From assembly GCA_002423285.1 (NCBI GenBank), contig DIVF01000059.1, forward strand, positions 1 to 64,000: a DNA stretch of 64,000 nt, written 5' to 3'. Origin of the DNA: Micavibrio sp. UBA6139 (GTDB lineage: Bacteria > Pseudomonadota > Alphaproteobacteria > Micavibrionales > Micavibrionaceae). The notes beneath the pieces are model-generated. The model saw only the letters and a program-made list of their open reading frames with translations. It did no database searches and was not told the origin of the DNA. The translations under genes and the position numbers were made by a program. Each line of letters starts with the position of its first letter. Positions within the stretch are counted from its first letter, which is position 1. Positions 8,278 through 18,014 of this stretch are shown here, in pieces.

Positions 8278-10743
8278 TTAAACGTCGAGATTGGAAACCT
8301 TCAGCGCATTGTTCTGAATGAACTCGCGGCGTGGTTCCACAACATCGCCCATCAGGGTCGCAAAAATCTCGTTCGCTTTTTCGGCGTCCTTGATTGTGAC
8401 CTGCAGAAGCGTGCGAACAGCCGGGTCCAAAGTGGTTTCCCACAATTGTTCAGGGTTCATCTCCCCCAGACCTTTATAGCGTTGAATTTGCAAGCCGCGA
8501 CGACCGTAATCCTGAACCGCTTGGAACAGCGCCATCGGTCCGTTGGCACGGGCGATCACTTTTGTTCCATCTTTGCTGACCAGTTCGGCTTCGGCTTCGA
8601 AATTCTCAGACAGCCATTCATGAGCCCCTTCCAAACGGCGGGCATCGGCGCTCATGATTTGATCCGGCGCAATGCGGAAGCGTTCCGTCACGCCGCGCAT
8701 GGTGCGTGTGATCATGTAACCCGATACGGGGGTGAACTCCACCAACCAGACTTTTTCACCCGGCAGCGCGGATTTATTCATGCGCTCTTTCAAAGAAGCG
8801 GCAATCTTTTCTGCCAAAGCGACATCACTCAGTGCCTTTTCATCAAAAGCCCCGGCGATTGCACCTTGTTCAACGATGTTTTTGTTACCGACACGTTGGG
8901 TCAGCGTATTGATTGCACCGCGAACACCACGGCAACGCGCCAGCATTTCCAGCAAATCATTGCCGGACCGTGCAGCACCCTTGCCTGTGCTCAGCATCAG
9001 ATCATCAAGCGTTTCATCGATCAGGTAATCTTCCAATGCCTGTTCGTTTTTCAAATAACGTTCGTTCGAATTGCCGCGCTTCACCTTAAACAAAGGTGGC
9101 TGAGCAATGTACATATAGCCGCGTTGGAAAACTTCCGGCATGTGGCGATAGAAGAAGGTCAACAGCAGCGTACGAATATGCGAACCGTCGACGTCAGCAT
9201 CGGTCATGATAATGATTTTGTGGTAGCGGATTTTATCGATATTGAAATCTTCCTTACCGATGCCCGTTCCCAATGCCGTAATCAGCGTGCCCAATTCGTT
9301 ACTGGACAAAATCTTGTCAAACCGTGCGCGCTCCACGTTCAGGATTTTACCGCGCAGGGGCATAATCGCCTGACTTTTACGCGAACGTGCCTGTTTCGCC
9401 GAACCACCCGCCGAGTCACCCTCGACAATGAAGATTTCAGACAAGGCCGGATCACGTTCCTGACAATCTGCCAGTTTCCCTGGCAGGGTTGAAATATCCA
9501 TGACCCCCTTGCGGCGAGTCAAATCCCGCGCGCGGCGGGCCGCTTCACGGGCGGAGGCGGCTTCGGCCATCTTGGCCACAACCTTCTTCGCTTCGACCGG
9601 GTTTTCACCCAGCCAAATGCCCAGATATTCAGCAACCACCGATTCCACCACAGGGCGGACTTCGGAAGAAACGAGTTTATCTTTTGTTTGCGAGGAGAAT
9701 TTCGGATCAGGGGCCTTCACCGACAAGACGCACGTCAAACCTTCGCGCATATCATCGCCGGTGATTTTCAGGTCTTTGTTTTTCTTCATCAAACCTTCCT
9801 CTTCCGCATATTTCATCAAGATGCGGGTGAGGACGTTCCGGAAACCTTGCAAGTGCGTACCACCATCCCGCTGCGGGATGTTGTTGGTGAAGCACTGCAT
9901 TGTTTCGTGATAGGCATCAGTCCATTCCATCGAAACTTCGACGGTGATGTTGTTTTCTTCGGCCTTCATATAGATCGGTTTTTTCAGCAGCGATACTTTG
10001 TTGCGGTCAAGATATTCAACAAAGCTTTCAATCCCGCCTTCATAGAAAAATTCTGTAACGCGTGGTTCCGCCGGGCGGTCATCACGCAGATTGATACGCA
10101 CACCAGAATTCAGGAACGCCAGTTCGCGCAGGCGATCTTCCAGCGTGTCAAAATCAAATTCCGTCATGGTGAAGGTTTGTGACGATGGCATAAAGGTTAC
10201 TTCGGTGCCGTTACGGCGGCCCGGTTGCAATTCACCAACGACTTTCAGTGGCGCTTCGGCCTCACCGTGGCGGAAACGCATGATCCATTCCTTGCCATCA
10301 CGCCAGATGCGCAGGTCAAGATATTCGGACAGGGCGTTCACAACGGAAACACCCACACCATGCAGACCACCGGAAACTTTATAAGAGTTCTGGTCGAACT
10401 TACCGCCCGCGTGCAGTTGGGTCATGATGACTTCTGCGGCGGAAACGCCTTCTTCCTTGTGAATATCAACCGGAATACCACGGCCATTATCACGCACCGT
10501 CACCGAACCATTGGCGTTGATGACAACTTCCAGCATGTCGGCATGACCAGCCAGGGCCTCATCGATACCGTTATCGACAACTTCATAGACCATGTGGTGC
10601 AGACCTGAACCATCGTCGGTGTCGCCGATATACATGCCCGGACGCTTGCGAACCGCATCAAGTCCACGCAGGACCTTGATCGAATCGGCGCCATATTCGG
10701 CATTGTTCTCGGAGGCCGGTCCTGTTGGGGCGGGCTGTGTCAT
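8278..10743 (-). CDS. gyrB: DNA gyrase subunit B
   Basis: 821 aa. ATPase subunit of gyrase, which introduces negative supercoils. GHKL ATPase motifs DNGRGIPVDIH and GLHGVGVSVVNALS are present, then the Toprim signature EGDSAGGSAKQARSR with PLRGKILNVE and DADVDGSHIRTLL, and the C-terminal QRYKGLGEMNPEQLWETT. The ~165-residue insertion typical of the longer Gram-negative GyrB seems present between the Toprim motifs and the C-terminus. It lies in the dnaA-dnaN-recF-gyrB neighbourhood, separated from recF by a permease gene. Confidence 0.97.
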   Translation of the reverse strand: MTQPAPTGPASENNAEYGADSIKVLRGLDAVRKRPGMYIGDTDDGSGLHHMVYEVVDNGIDEALAGHADMLEVVINANGSVTVRDNGRGIPVDIHKEEGVSAAEVIMTQLHAGGKFDQNSYKVSGGLHGVGVSVVNALSEYLDLRIWRDGKEWIMRFRHGEAEAPLKVVGELQPGRRNGTEVTFMPSSQTFTMTEFDFDTLEDRLRELAFLNSGVRINLRDDRPAEPRVTEFFYEGGIESFVEYLDRNKVSLLKKPIYMKAEENNITVEVSMEWTDAYHETMQCFTNNIPQRDGGTHLQGFRNVLTRILMKYAEEEGLMKKNKDLKITGDDMREGLTCVLSVKAPDPKFSSQTKDKLVSSEVRPVVESVVAEYLGIWLGENPVEAKKVVAKMAEAASAREAARRARDLTRRKGVMDISTLPGKLADCQERDPALSEIFIVEGDSAGGSAKQARSRKSQAIMPLRGKILNVERARFDKILSSNELGTLITALGTGIGKEDFNIDKIRYHKIIIMTDADVDGSHIRTLLLTFFYRHMPEVFQRGYMYIAQPPLFKVKRGNSNERYLKNEQALEDYLIDETLDDLMLSTGKGAARSGNDLLEMLARCRGVRGAINTLTQRVGNKNIVEQGAIAGAFDEKALSDVALAEKIAASLKERMNKSALPGEKVWLVEFTPVSGYMITRTMRGVTERFRIAPDQIMSADARRLEGAHEWLSENFEAEAELVSKDGTKVIARANGPMALFQAVQDYGRRGLQIQRYKGLGEMNPEQLWETTLDPAVRTLLQVTIKDAEKANEIFATLMGDVVEPRREFIQNNALKVSNLDV

Positions 10744-10811
10744 TTTATAAATTCCTGATTGTTTTTCATTGTTTTATCGGGGGCTTAAAGCCGTCATTTT
10801 TATAGCACAAA

Positions 10812-10855
10812 GCCCCCGGAAACGCACCGTAAAAAGTGCTGTCCGGGGGCCTTTT
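10812..10855 (-). terminator. terminator downstream of the EamA-type permease gene
   Basis: Arms GCCCCCGG and CCGGGGGC enclose a second internal pairing (GCAC/GTGC). T-rich stretches flank both sides, so it may work both ways. It separates the recF-permease pair from gyrB. Confidence 0.7.
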
Positions 10856-10886
10856 TAGCCTTAAATTATTATTCTAAATCAGATGG

Positions 10887-11777
10887 TTAGCTGGCCACAA
10901 ACCAGACCAGCGCCGCAGCACAGACCACCACCCATAAACCGGCTTTCACATTGCCGACATTTTGCTTTTTTACGATACGGTAATAGAGCAAAACCCACAA
11001 AGGCGTGGTCAGAATAAGGACGCTGATATAGGCCGGGTTATCGACCAGCTGGTAGCCATAGCTTTTGAAAATCAGGTGAACAACGGAGTTCAAACCCATC
11101 AAGAACCCGGTTTGAATGGCCACGCGGCCCGCAAACACCGCACGCGGCACCGGATGCCAGACCGCTTCCAACGCACCAAAGATCAGGATCATGAAGAAGG
11201 CCTGCACAACCATATAGCCAAAGACGCCGCTATGGATATCCGTTGAATCCAGCGCAATCTTGGCAAAGACAACGCCCATACCAGACATCAAAATGACCGG
11301 GCCCAAGGCACGGATGGCATGACGCGATACAGGTGATTTCTGCATGCCCATGGCGAAATAAACCGCGCCGCAGGTCGCCGCCAGAATACCAAGGCTTTTC
11401 CACGGTGTGGCCAGATAAGTATCGAGGATATTGGGATCAATCACCGTCCACATCACGAAGGTGACAAGAACGTTTAAGGGGATCAGGCGCGTAATCGCCC
11501 CCGCCCCGAATTCTTCCGTGGCCCGGAAACTGGAAAGATCGGCATAGGCCCAGATAAAGGCGGTGACAAAGGTCGCCACATAAAAGATCGGCTGCGTCGG
11601 CCAGCCAACAAAGAACAGAACAGGCAGAGCAATCAGCAGCATGACAATCCGCAGCCAGAACAGCATGGAAAGGCGTTCCGCACGGATTTTTTCATGCAAA
11701 ATCGGCATGATCGCCGCCGTCACCGCAGACCCGGCGGAAAGCCAGACCCAGGAAAGAATGCCAAAAAGACCCGTCAT
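10887..11777 (-). CDS. EamA/DMT-family permease
   Basis: 296 aa with about ten hydrophobic segments in two similar halves, typical of drug/metabolite (EamA) transporters. Substrate unknown. Its ATG overlaps the recF stop codon as ATGA (11774-11777), so translation is probably coupled to recF, which is odd for a permease. It is followed by a strong hairpin before gyrB. The closing segment 'AALVWFVA' and the conserved glycine-rich helices fit the family; no specific exporter could be identified. Confidence 0.8.
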   Translation of the reverse strand: MTGLFGILSWVWLSAGSAVTAAIMPILHEKIRAERLSMLFWLRIVMLLIALPVLFFVGWPTQPIFYVATFVTAFIWAYADLSSFRATEEFGAGAITRLIPLNVLVTFVMWTVIDPNILDTYLATPWKSLGILAATCGAVYFAMGMQKSPVSRHAIRALGPVILMSGMGVVFAKIALDSTDIHSGVFGYMVVQAFFMILIFGALEAVWHPVPRAVFAGRVAIQTGFLMGLNSVVHLIFKSYGYQLVDNPAYISVLILTTPLWVLLYYRIVKKQNVGNVKAGLWVVVCAAALVWFVAS

Positions 11778-12937
11778 GCTGCGATACCCTGTGTTGTTGC
11801 TTTTAAATGACCACTATCCACGGTGAGGAATCGGCCCACACCTGTCAATGGTGAAAAGAGGTTTTCATCTGTCCCGGTCATAAACACCTGGGTTTTGAGG
11901 TCCAGCAGAATCCGGTACAAAACGGCACGGCGGTTTTCATCCAGATGTGCGGCCACTTCATCAAGCAGCAAGACAGGCGCAGCCCCGCGCTCCGCCGCAA
12001 TCATCCGGCCATGGGCCAGAACGATGCCAATCAGCAAGGCCTTTTGCTCACCCGTTGAACATTGATCCGCCGGCATGTTTTTCAAATCATAGATCACTTG
12101 CAAATCGCTTTTATGCGGACCCGTGGCGGCCCCACCCGTTTTGGAATCAAGGCCGCGGCTTTCTTGCAATTGATAGCGGAGCATATCTTCCACTTCCAAG
12201 GCCGGAACACGGCGCACCAACTCTTCGACTGTGCCGCGCACAGACAGGCGCGCCTTTGGGAAATGGGCCTGGATATCGGCAGGGGTGCGTTCAACGCCTT
12301 GTTGCAGTTTACGGACAAAATCCTGGCGGGCTGCGGCAATCGCCACACCGGTTTCAGCCATGGTGGCTTCCAATGCCGATAACCACGCCGGGTCGGTGCC
12401 GCCGGGGCCAGCTTCTTGCAACAGCCTTGCGCGTTGGCGCATGGCGTTTTCATAGCGGGTCATGCGCCCGGAATGGCCGGGGTCAAAAGCGAAAACCATG
12501 CGGTCTAAAAATTTGCGACGGGCGGAGGAGGCATCTTGAAACAAACGGTCCATCTGCGGCGTCAGCCATAAAACAGAAAGATATTCGGTCATCGCCGATT
12601 GGCCACCCTTGGCCGCATCACCGTTCACGCGCACCACGCGTTTATCATCCTGACCATCGCGGCCCGTGCCAATACGCACCGGACCATAGGCACTTTCAAT
12701 CAAGGCGGAAACAGACCACGGCGCGGCGGTTAATTCCGTATCACGGTTTTGTAGCTCCACAATTCGCGCGGTGCGAAGCCCACGACCGGGGGATAAAAAT
12801 GAAACAGCTTCCAGCACGTTGGTCTTGCCCGCACCATTGGCGCCACACAACACAACAGGGCCGCACGGCAGATCAGTGAGATCCGCCGCGGCGTAATTAC
12901 GAAAATGATGAAGCTGTAATGATTTGATCCAAGCCAT
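11774..12937 (-). CDS. recF: DNA replication/repair protein RecF
   Basis: 387 aa. SMC-like ATPase that helps load RecA at gaps. Starts MAWIKSLQLHHFRNYAAADL, matching the RecF N-terminus. Walker A GANGAGKTNVLEAV comes next. The ABC signature region is STGEQKALLIGIVLAHG, and Walker B is PVLLLDEVAAHLD. The ATG at 12937 was chosen over a TTG at 12955 because family alignment begins there. A terminator lies between it and dnaN, so recF appears to have its own transcription start. Confidence 0.95.
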   Translation of the reverse strand: MAWIKSLQLHHFRNYAAADLTDLPCGPVVLCGANGAGKTNVLEAVSFLSPGRGLRTARIVELQNRDTELTAAPWSVSALIESAYGPVRIGTGRDGQDDKRVVRVNGDAAKGGQSAMTEYLSVLWLTPQMDRLFQDASSARRKFLDRMVFAFDPGHSGRMTRYENAMRQRARLLQEAGPGGTDPAWLSALEATMAETGVAIAAARQDFVRKLQQGVERTPADIQAHFPKARLSVRGTVEELVRRVPALEVEDMLRYQLQESRGLDSKTGGAATGPHKSDLQVIYDLKNMPADQCSTGEQKALLIGIVLAHGRMIAAERGAAPVLLLDEVAAHLDENRRAVLYRILLDLKTQVFMTGTDENLFSPLTGVGRFLTVDSGHLKATTQGIAA

Positions 12938-12984
12938 GATTGTATTTAAGCACAAAACCGCATGTGAATACCCGTATTTAGAAC

Positions 12985-13015
12985 AAAAAAGGCACAGATT
13001 TCTCTGTGCCTTTTT
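12985..13015 (-). terminator. bidirectional terminator between dnaN and recF
   Basis: A perfect hairpin, AAAAAGGCACAG and CTGTGCCTTTTT with a 6-base loop, lies just after the dnaN stop. The A and T runs on both sides make it an intrinsic terminator on either strand, ending dnaN transcription before recF. Confidence 0.88.
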
Positions 13016-13037
13016 ATCAAATTTTTTAAACCACCAA

Positions 13038-14153
13038 TTACACGCGCAGCGGCATCAAAACATAAAGCGCGGATGGATCCGATGTATCTTGAATAATCGT
13101 TGGTGACGCGGCATCGGCCAGTGTCAAACGGCAACCATCGCCGGAAATCTGGCTGGTGATGTCCATCAGGTATTTGGCGTTGAAGCCAATTTCGATGTTG
13201 TCCTTGCCGTTGATTTCCAGATCTTCTGTCGCCGAACCCGAATCCGGGGAATTGGCGGACAAGGTCATGGTTTTGCCGTTCAGTGAGATTTTCACCGCAC
13301 GGGATTTACCATCGGAAATGGTCGAAACACGGTCAATCGCGTTGGAGAACAATTTCGGGTTCACTTCAACGATCTTGTCGTTATTGGCCGGGATCACCTG
13401 TTCGTAGTTCGGGAAGGTCCCGTCGATCAGTTTCGAGGTCAAAACGATATGATCAAAGGCAAAACGGATTTTGCTTTGCGACAGGCTGACTTGAATGGTG
13501 TCAACCGCCTCATCCAGCAGTTTCCGCATCTCACCAACCGTCTTGCGTGGAATAATCACGCCCGGCATGGCTTCTGCGCCTACAGGCAGCGGCATTTCAA
13601 AACGGGCCAGACGGTGACCATCGGTCGCCACAGCGCGCAAAACATTCACACCACCATTGGAACCGGCATGGATGTAAATACCGTTCAGGTAGTAGCGTGT
13701 TTCTTCCGTGGACATTGCAAACTTGGTGCGGTCGATCAATGCGCGCAGTTCAGCCGCAGGCATCGAGAAATTAGACGGCATATCGGCATTGCCAATTTCC
13801 GGGAAGTCTGCCACTGGCAAGCAGGACAGGCGAAAGTTGGAACGGCCAGCCTTGACGGTCATGACGTTGCCCGAAGGGTCCAGCGCCAATTCAACAGCCG
13901 CATCATCAGCCAGTTTCCGAACGATTTCATGCAGCGTGTGTGCAGGGGCCGTAACAGCGCCCGGTGTTTTTACCTCAGCGGCAACCGATTCTGTGATCTC
14001 CAGATCCATATCGGTGGTGGTCAGGGTCAAAGTCCCTTCATCCGCGCGCAGCAATACATTCGACAAAATTGGAATGGTATTGCGACGTTCCACGGCGCTT
14101 TGCACGTGGCTTAAGGAGCGAAGAAGAGCAGCGCGGTCAATGCTCAGTTTCAT
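13038..14153 (-). CDS. dnaN: DNA polymerase III beta sliding clamp
   Basis: 371 aa, standard length. Ring clamp that tethers polymerase III and other partners to DNA. Starts MKLSIDRAALLRSLSHVQSAVERRNTIPILSNVLL, the expected first repeat; three clamp repeats follow, and the C-terminus ends LYVLMPLRV (the usual YVIMPMRL form). It lies downstream of a diguanylate cyclase gene, which separates it from dnaA. Confidence 0.97.
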   Translation of the reverse strand: MKLSIDRAALLRSLSHVQSAVERRNTIPILSNVLLRADEGTLTLTTTDMDLEITESVAAEVKTPGAVTAPAHTLHEIVRKLADDAAVELALDPSGNVMTVKAGRSNFRLSCLPVADFPEIGNADMPSNFSMPAAELRALIDRTKFAMSTEETRYYLNGIYIHAGSNGGVNVLRAVATDGHRLARFEMPLPVGAEAMPGVIIPRKTVGEMRKLLDEAVDTIQVSLSQSKIRFAFDHIVLTSKLIDGTFPNYEQVIPANNDKIVEVNPKLFSNAIDRVSTISDGKSRAVKISLNGKTMTLSANSPDSGSATEDLEINGKDNIEIGFNAKYLMDITSQISGDGCRLTLADAASPTIIQDTSDPSALYVLMPLRV

Positions 14154-14277
14154 GGCGTTTCACCTGAATTCGAATAATGTTTTTCTGTTGGGAATCGGAC
14201 TATAACAGACATCATCCAAAGGCCAAGGGCCTTTCAAGCGAAAAACCCCCGTAAATCCACCGTTTTCTGTATGAAAA

Positions 14278-15609
14278 TCAGCCCTGAAGGCCGATTTGGG
14301 CTTCGATCTGGCCCAATGTCGCGGGCTGATTCGCGGGCGCGGCGCTTTCTGCGTTGCCGGGGACCTGAACCACGCAATTACGCCCTCTGGCCTTGGCCTC
14401 ATACAGCCCCTCATCCGCCCGGGCCAGCAGGGCATCAATGCCTTCGGCACTGTTACAAACAGCGACCATCCCGAAACTGGATGAATATGGTAATACTTGC
14501 GGCTTGCCATCCGCATCAACATACGGGCATGGCAGGCGGGCGATTTTTTCACGCAGGCGATCAATGGTCTGGAATCCCATCTCGGCACTGGTGCGCGGCA
14601 GAAGAATCGCAAACTCTTCGCCGCCGATGCGGCCAATAATGTCACCGGAGCGCAGCAGCGTTTGTAATTGTTCCGCGTAATGTTGCAAGACCAGATCACC
14701 GACCTTGTGGCCATAGGTGTCGTTCACGGATTTAAATTTATCCAGATCAGAGAGGACAACAACAACCTCACTGCCCTCACGCTGCGCGCGGCGCAGTTCA
14801 GTCGTAGCGCGTTTCATAAAGGCACGGCGATTGTTCAGACCCGTCAAATAATCTTCCAGCGCATAACGCAGCAGCATCTGGTGATACCCTTCCACCCGCG
14901 CGACGAGGGGACGGAAAATAAAGACTGCCTCCAAGACCAGCACCAGCAGCACAAATAACGCGCCATAATATTGCATGGCATAATAACGATCGGTCTTTGC
15001 CAATGCCTCTGTCTGGTAATTTTGCAAAGCCAGATCAAGCCCCGTGGCCAGCGTTGAAGGCAGCTTGTTCATAACGTAATCAGCGGCAATGGTGCGACGC
15101 GCCTGTTCTGATTTCGGCAATGTTGCCAGCTCCTTCGCCCAGGTCAGGAACCATGTTGTTTTTTCATCCAGCGCATAGGGTTGCTGGAAATAAATTTTCT
15201 GCAACTCGGCACTGACCGGATGCCCGAACAGATCATTCTGACGAATCGTGTCGGTCAGGTAACGCTGACCCTGCTCCATCTTCGCAATCGCTTGTTTAAG
15301 AAAACCAAGATCAAGCGGATCACCGAGCGTATAATATTTATCTGCGCTTTGAATAATTTCATGAATGCCCGCACGTTGCGCGCCGATTTTGAAGGCAATG
15401 TCTGCGCCCTCTTTTTGTTTATTGGTGATATGGGCGGTGATGATGTGGCTGGCAATGGTCAAGATGGCGATAAAACCAAGCGCGGCGATATAGGCGATGG
15501 ACAGCGTCCGCGCCGGTGTTACGTCATCTAATGCCTTTTGCGGCAATGCTTTTCGGGGTGCGGGCTTTTTCGCCGCTTTTTGAGGTCCCGTTTTTTCCTG
15601 TGCCAACAC
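14278..15609 (-). CDS. membrane diguanylate cyclase (GGDEF)
   Basis: 443 aa. Makes c-di-GMP from two GTP. A basic Lys/Pro/Ala-rich N-terminus is followed by a membrane helix (LSIAYIAALGFIAILTIASH), a ~150-residue probably periplasmic four-helix sensor, a second helix (YGALFVLLVLVLEAVFIFRP) and a GGDEF domain. The active site reads GGEEF, and RSGD five residues upstream is an intact inhibitory I-site, so an active, product-inhibited enzyme is predicted. The GTG at 15609 has GGAG six bases upstream; an ATG at 15684 would add 25 residues but has its purine stretch touching the start codon. It sits between dnaA and dnaN. Confidence 0.92.
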   Translation of the reverse strand: MLAQEKTGPQKAAKKPAPRKALPQKALDDVTPARTLSIAYIAALGFIAILTIASHIITAHITNKQKEGADIAFKIGAQRAGIHEIIQSADKYYTLGDPLDLGFLKQAIAKMEQGQRYLTDTIRQNDLFGHPVSAELQKIYFQQPYALDEKTTWFLTWAKELATLPKSEQARRTIAADYVMNKLPSTLATGLDLALQNYQTEALAKTDRYYAMQYYGALFVLLVLVLEAVFIFRPLVARVEGYHQMLLRYALEDYLTGLNNRRAFMKRATTELRRAQREGSEVVVVLSDLDKFKSVNDTYGHKVGDLVLQHYAEQLQTLLRSGDIIGRIGGEEFAILLPRTSAEMGFQTIDRLREKIARLPCPYVDADGKPQVLPYSSSFGMVAVCNSAEGIDALLARADEGLYEAKARGRNCVVQVPGNAESAAPANQPATLGQIEAQIGLQG

Positions 15610-15753
15610 CTTACACTCCAACAACCGATCTGGCCCCCGCTGTCGCAGCGAATCAAAACCAGATGAATTATGATACTGGATCATCCTTAATAATCATGAA
15701 CATCTTGAATCAGGACTTTGGAAAAAAACCGTGGATTTCTGCGGTATATTAGC

Positions 15754-15784
15754 AAAAAGCGGAACCTGAAGGCTCCGCTTTTTG
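15754..15784 (-). terminator. terminator downstream of dnaA
   Basis: A hairpin with AAAAAGCGGA and TCCGCTTTTT arms, one mismatch near the loop, is flanked by A and T runs. It lies between dnaA and the diguanylate cyclase gene and should end dnaA transcripts. Confidence 0.82.
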
Positions 15785-15827
15785 AAAAAATTTGTACTTT
15801 CAGGTTGTAGTAATCAACCCGCCAATA

Positions 15828-17291
15828 TCAGCCCGTCAGGGCGCGGCGGCAGATTTCAACATCCTGTGCGATCTGGGCATCATCACGCATCAACTCTTCG
15901 ACCTTGCGGACAGCGTGCATCACGGTGGTGTGATCGCGACCACCGAATTTGCGGCCGATTTCCGGCAAGGAGCGTGAGGTCAATTGCTTCGCCAGATACA
16001 TCGCCACCTGACGTGGACGTGCCACGTTACGCGCACGACGGGCAGAATGCATATCCGGCAAGCGGATATTGTAATGCTCAGCCACTTTGCGCTGAATTTC
16101 GTCAATCGTGATGCGGCGATCATGAGCACGCAACAGGTCTGACAAAACATCCTGTGTCGATTCCAGCGTAATGACAGATTTTGTTACATCGGCATGGGCA
16201 ACGATGCGGTTCAAGGCCCCTTCCAGCTCACGAATGTTGGAACAGACTTTCAGTGCCAGGAATTCCAAAACAGCATCCGGAATTTCCGCACCCAACATGC
16301 CGCGTTTGGATTGCAAGATACCAAGACGTAGTTCATAGGTGCTTGGCTGAATATCTGCAACCAGACCCCAGGCCAGACGCGAACGCAGACGCTCTTCCAG
16401 ACCAGTCAGGTCTGATGGAGCCTTATCAGCGGAAATCACGATCTGTTTGTTCTGATCAACAAGCGCGTTGAAGGTATGGAAGAATTCTTCCTGTGTTGAT
16501 TCCTTGCCGCTGATGAACTGGATATCATCAATCATCAAAACATCAACAGAGCGGAAGGCTTCTTTGAAGGCCATTGTGTCTTGCGAACGGATCGCGCGAA
16601 CAAACTGGTACATGAATTTTTCAGCGGATAAATACATGACCTTCTTTTCAGGGGCCTGTTGTTTCATCGCCCAACCGATTGCATGCATCAAATGGGTCTT
16701 GCCCAAACCAACGCCGCCATAAAGGAACAGCGGGTTGAACGGCACATTACCGCTTTCAACGATGCGGCGTGCCGCAGCATGGGCCAGCGCGTTTGGCTTG
16801 CCAACGATGAAGCTGTCAAAGGTGAAACGTGGATCGAACGGAGAGGACAGATCAAAAGCATCTTCACCGGAAGTGTTTTCGTTTGATTTCAGCGGCAGGG
16901 CTTTTGCAGCCTTGGCCGATTCTACTTTGCGCTCTTCTTCGGCTTCGCGCATCGCTGCCTGGACGACAACGATTTCAAGGCGACGAATATCCGGGTTCTT
17001 TTCAGTGCACAGCTCCAGAATGCGGGCGGAATAGTGGGATTGAATCCAGTCGCGCATAAAGCGTGTCGGAACCGAAACTTCCAATGTGCCATGATAGCTG
17101 GCCTGCAGAATCATCGGCTTCAGCCAGCTGCGGAAGACGGCTTCACCGAACTCATTACGCATGTTGTCATGGATGGAGGTCCACAAGGCCTTAATTTCTG
17201 GCGTTGGAACGTAGGATTCAGTCGCGAAATTCACTTGCTCCGCTGCTTGTTCCTTGGACACCATTTTCTGTTTTCCCCCGGATTCAGTCAT
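15828..17291 (-). CDS. dnaA: chromosomal replication initiator DnaA
   Basis: 487 aa. AAA+ initiator that binds DnaA boxes and opens oriC. Domain I is N-terminal (IKALWTSIHDNMRNEFGEAVFRSWL); a short acidic/basic linker follows. The AAA+ domain carries FVVGKPNALAHAAA-like text, Walker A GGVGLGKTHLMHAIG and Walker B VLMIDDIQFISGKE. Domain IV carries the DNA-binding signature GGRDHTTVMHAVRKVEEL. The ATG at 17291 was chosen (GGGAG about 11 bases upstream); a GTG at 17309 is in frame but overlaps that site. Confidence 0.97.
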   Translation of the reverse strand: MTESGGKQKMVSKEQAAEQVNFATESYVPTPEIKALWTSIHDNMRNEFGEAVFRSWLKPMILQASYHGTLEVSVPTRFMRDWIQSHYSARILELCTEKNPDIRRLEIVVVQAAMREAEEERKVESAKAAKALPLKSNENTSGEDAFDLSSPFDPRFTFDSFIVGKPNALAHAAARRIVESGNVPFNPLFLYGGVGLGKTHLMHAIGWAMKQQAPEKKVMYLSAEKFMYQFVRAIRSQDTMAFKEAFRSVDVLMIDDIQFISGKESTQEEFFHTFNALVDQNKQIVISADKAPSDLTGLEERLRSRLAWGLVADIQPSTYELRLGILQSKRGMLGAEIPDAVLEFLALKVCSNIRELEGALNRIVAHADVTKSVITLESTQDVLSDLLRAHDRRITIDEIQRKVAEHYNIRLPDMHSARRARNVARPRQVAMYLAKQLTSRSLPEIGRKFGGRDHTTVMHAVRKVEELMRDDAQIAQDVEICRRALTG

Positions 17292-18014
17292 AGTTCGGTA
17301 TTCTCCCACTTAAATAAACTTTCAAACATGATGGTCCGGCCTTTAGGGGCGCCGCAGGATCTTCAATCGGGACCGAATTGAGGTAACAGAAATCTCAGCG
17401 CAAAATCCATAATCTGGACATTTGCCTTGGGCGTTCTCGTATTTATCAATCAGCGAAAAAACTCAAAACCGCGAAACATCTAAAGAACACACCGCATTCA
17501 AAAACATTCCAACTGGCTTCCCTTAATCCGGTCATGGCTGTGGGCCTATTTTTAGCCTTCACATCCGGTAACGGATTTCTTTGAAGATCTCCCAGAAACG
17601 ATCCCGTAAACAAGAACGGGCTGTATCGTTTCTACAAACTTCCTTTACACACACTGCCGTTACAACGTCGGGGCTTTTTGTTTTTATTCACAGCCCCGGG
17701 TCATTCGGTAGAGCGGACGTTAATCGTATTTTAAGGAGCATGCAATGGGATCAAAATAAGAACAAGAAAAAAAGAATCATTTTCTGCTATTGATTTTAAA
17801 AAGTATCGATGGCTATTGATCTTTTTGCATGTCGCACTTCAGAAAAAAATATTTTCAATTGATGCAAAAAAATGCTTGCAGAAAAAATCTTGGGGTTCTC
17901 AAAGGGCTTCTGCAGAATCGACTTATGCACAAATCCACAGCCCACCCCTTGCGCAGAAAAAAAGCGCATCCAACTGATGCGCTTTTGTTTTCGTCTTCAA
18001 TTCCAGTTTTGGAA
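17292..18014. other. rpsT-dnaA intergenic region, candidate oriC / dnaA control region
   Basis: About 720 AT-rich bases without a credible gene. Two perfect DnaA boxes of the form TTATNCACA occur: TTATTCACA at 17684-17692 and TTATGCACA at 17923-17931. A weaker AAATCCACA (17931-17939) abuts the second. Very AT-rich stretches at about 17735-17890, with many A runs, could be the unwinding element. This could be the origin, or simply the autoregulated dnaA promoter. Confidence 0.5.
17957..17986 (-). terminator. rpsT terminator
   Basis: A perfect 9-bp stem, AAGCGCATC with GATGCGCTT and a 5-base loop, followed on the minus strand by a T run, 29 bases after the rpsT stop. Confidence 0.9.

Noticed and set aside
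7558..9492. Long plus-strand ORF (644 aa) opposite argS and gyrB
   Set aside because: It is a mirror of two certain genes; the protein has no family features and is an artefact of codon bias.
14217..14235. Hairpin AAAGGCC/GGCCTTT between the diguanylate cyclase gene and dnaN as a terminator
   Set aside because: No T run on either strand; too weak to call.
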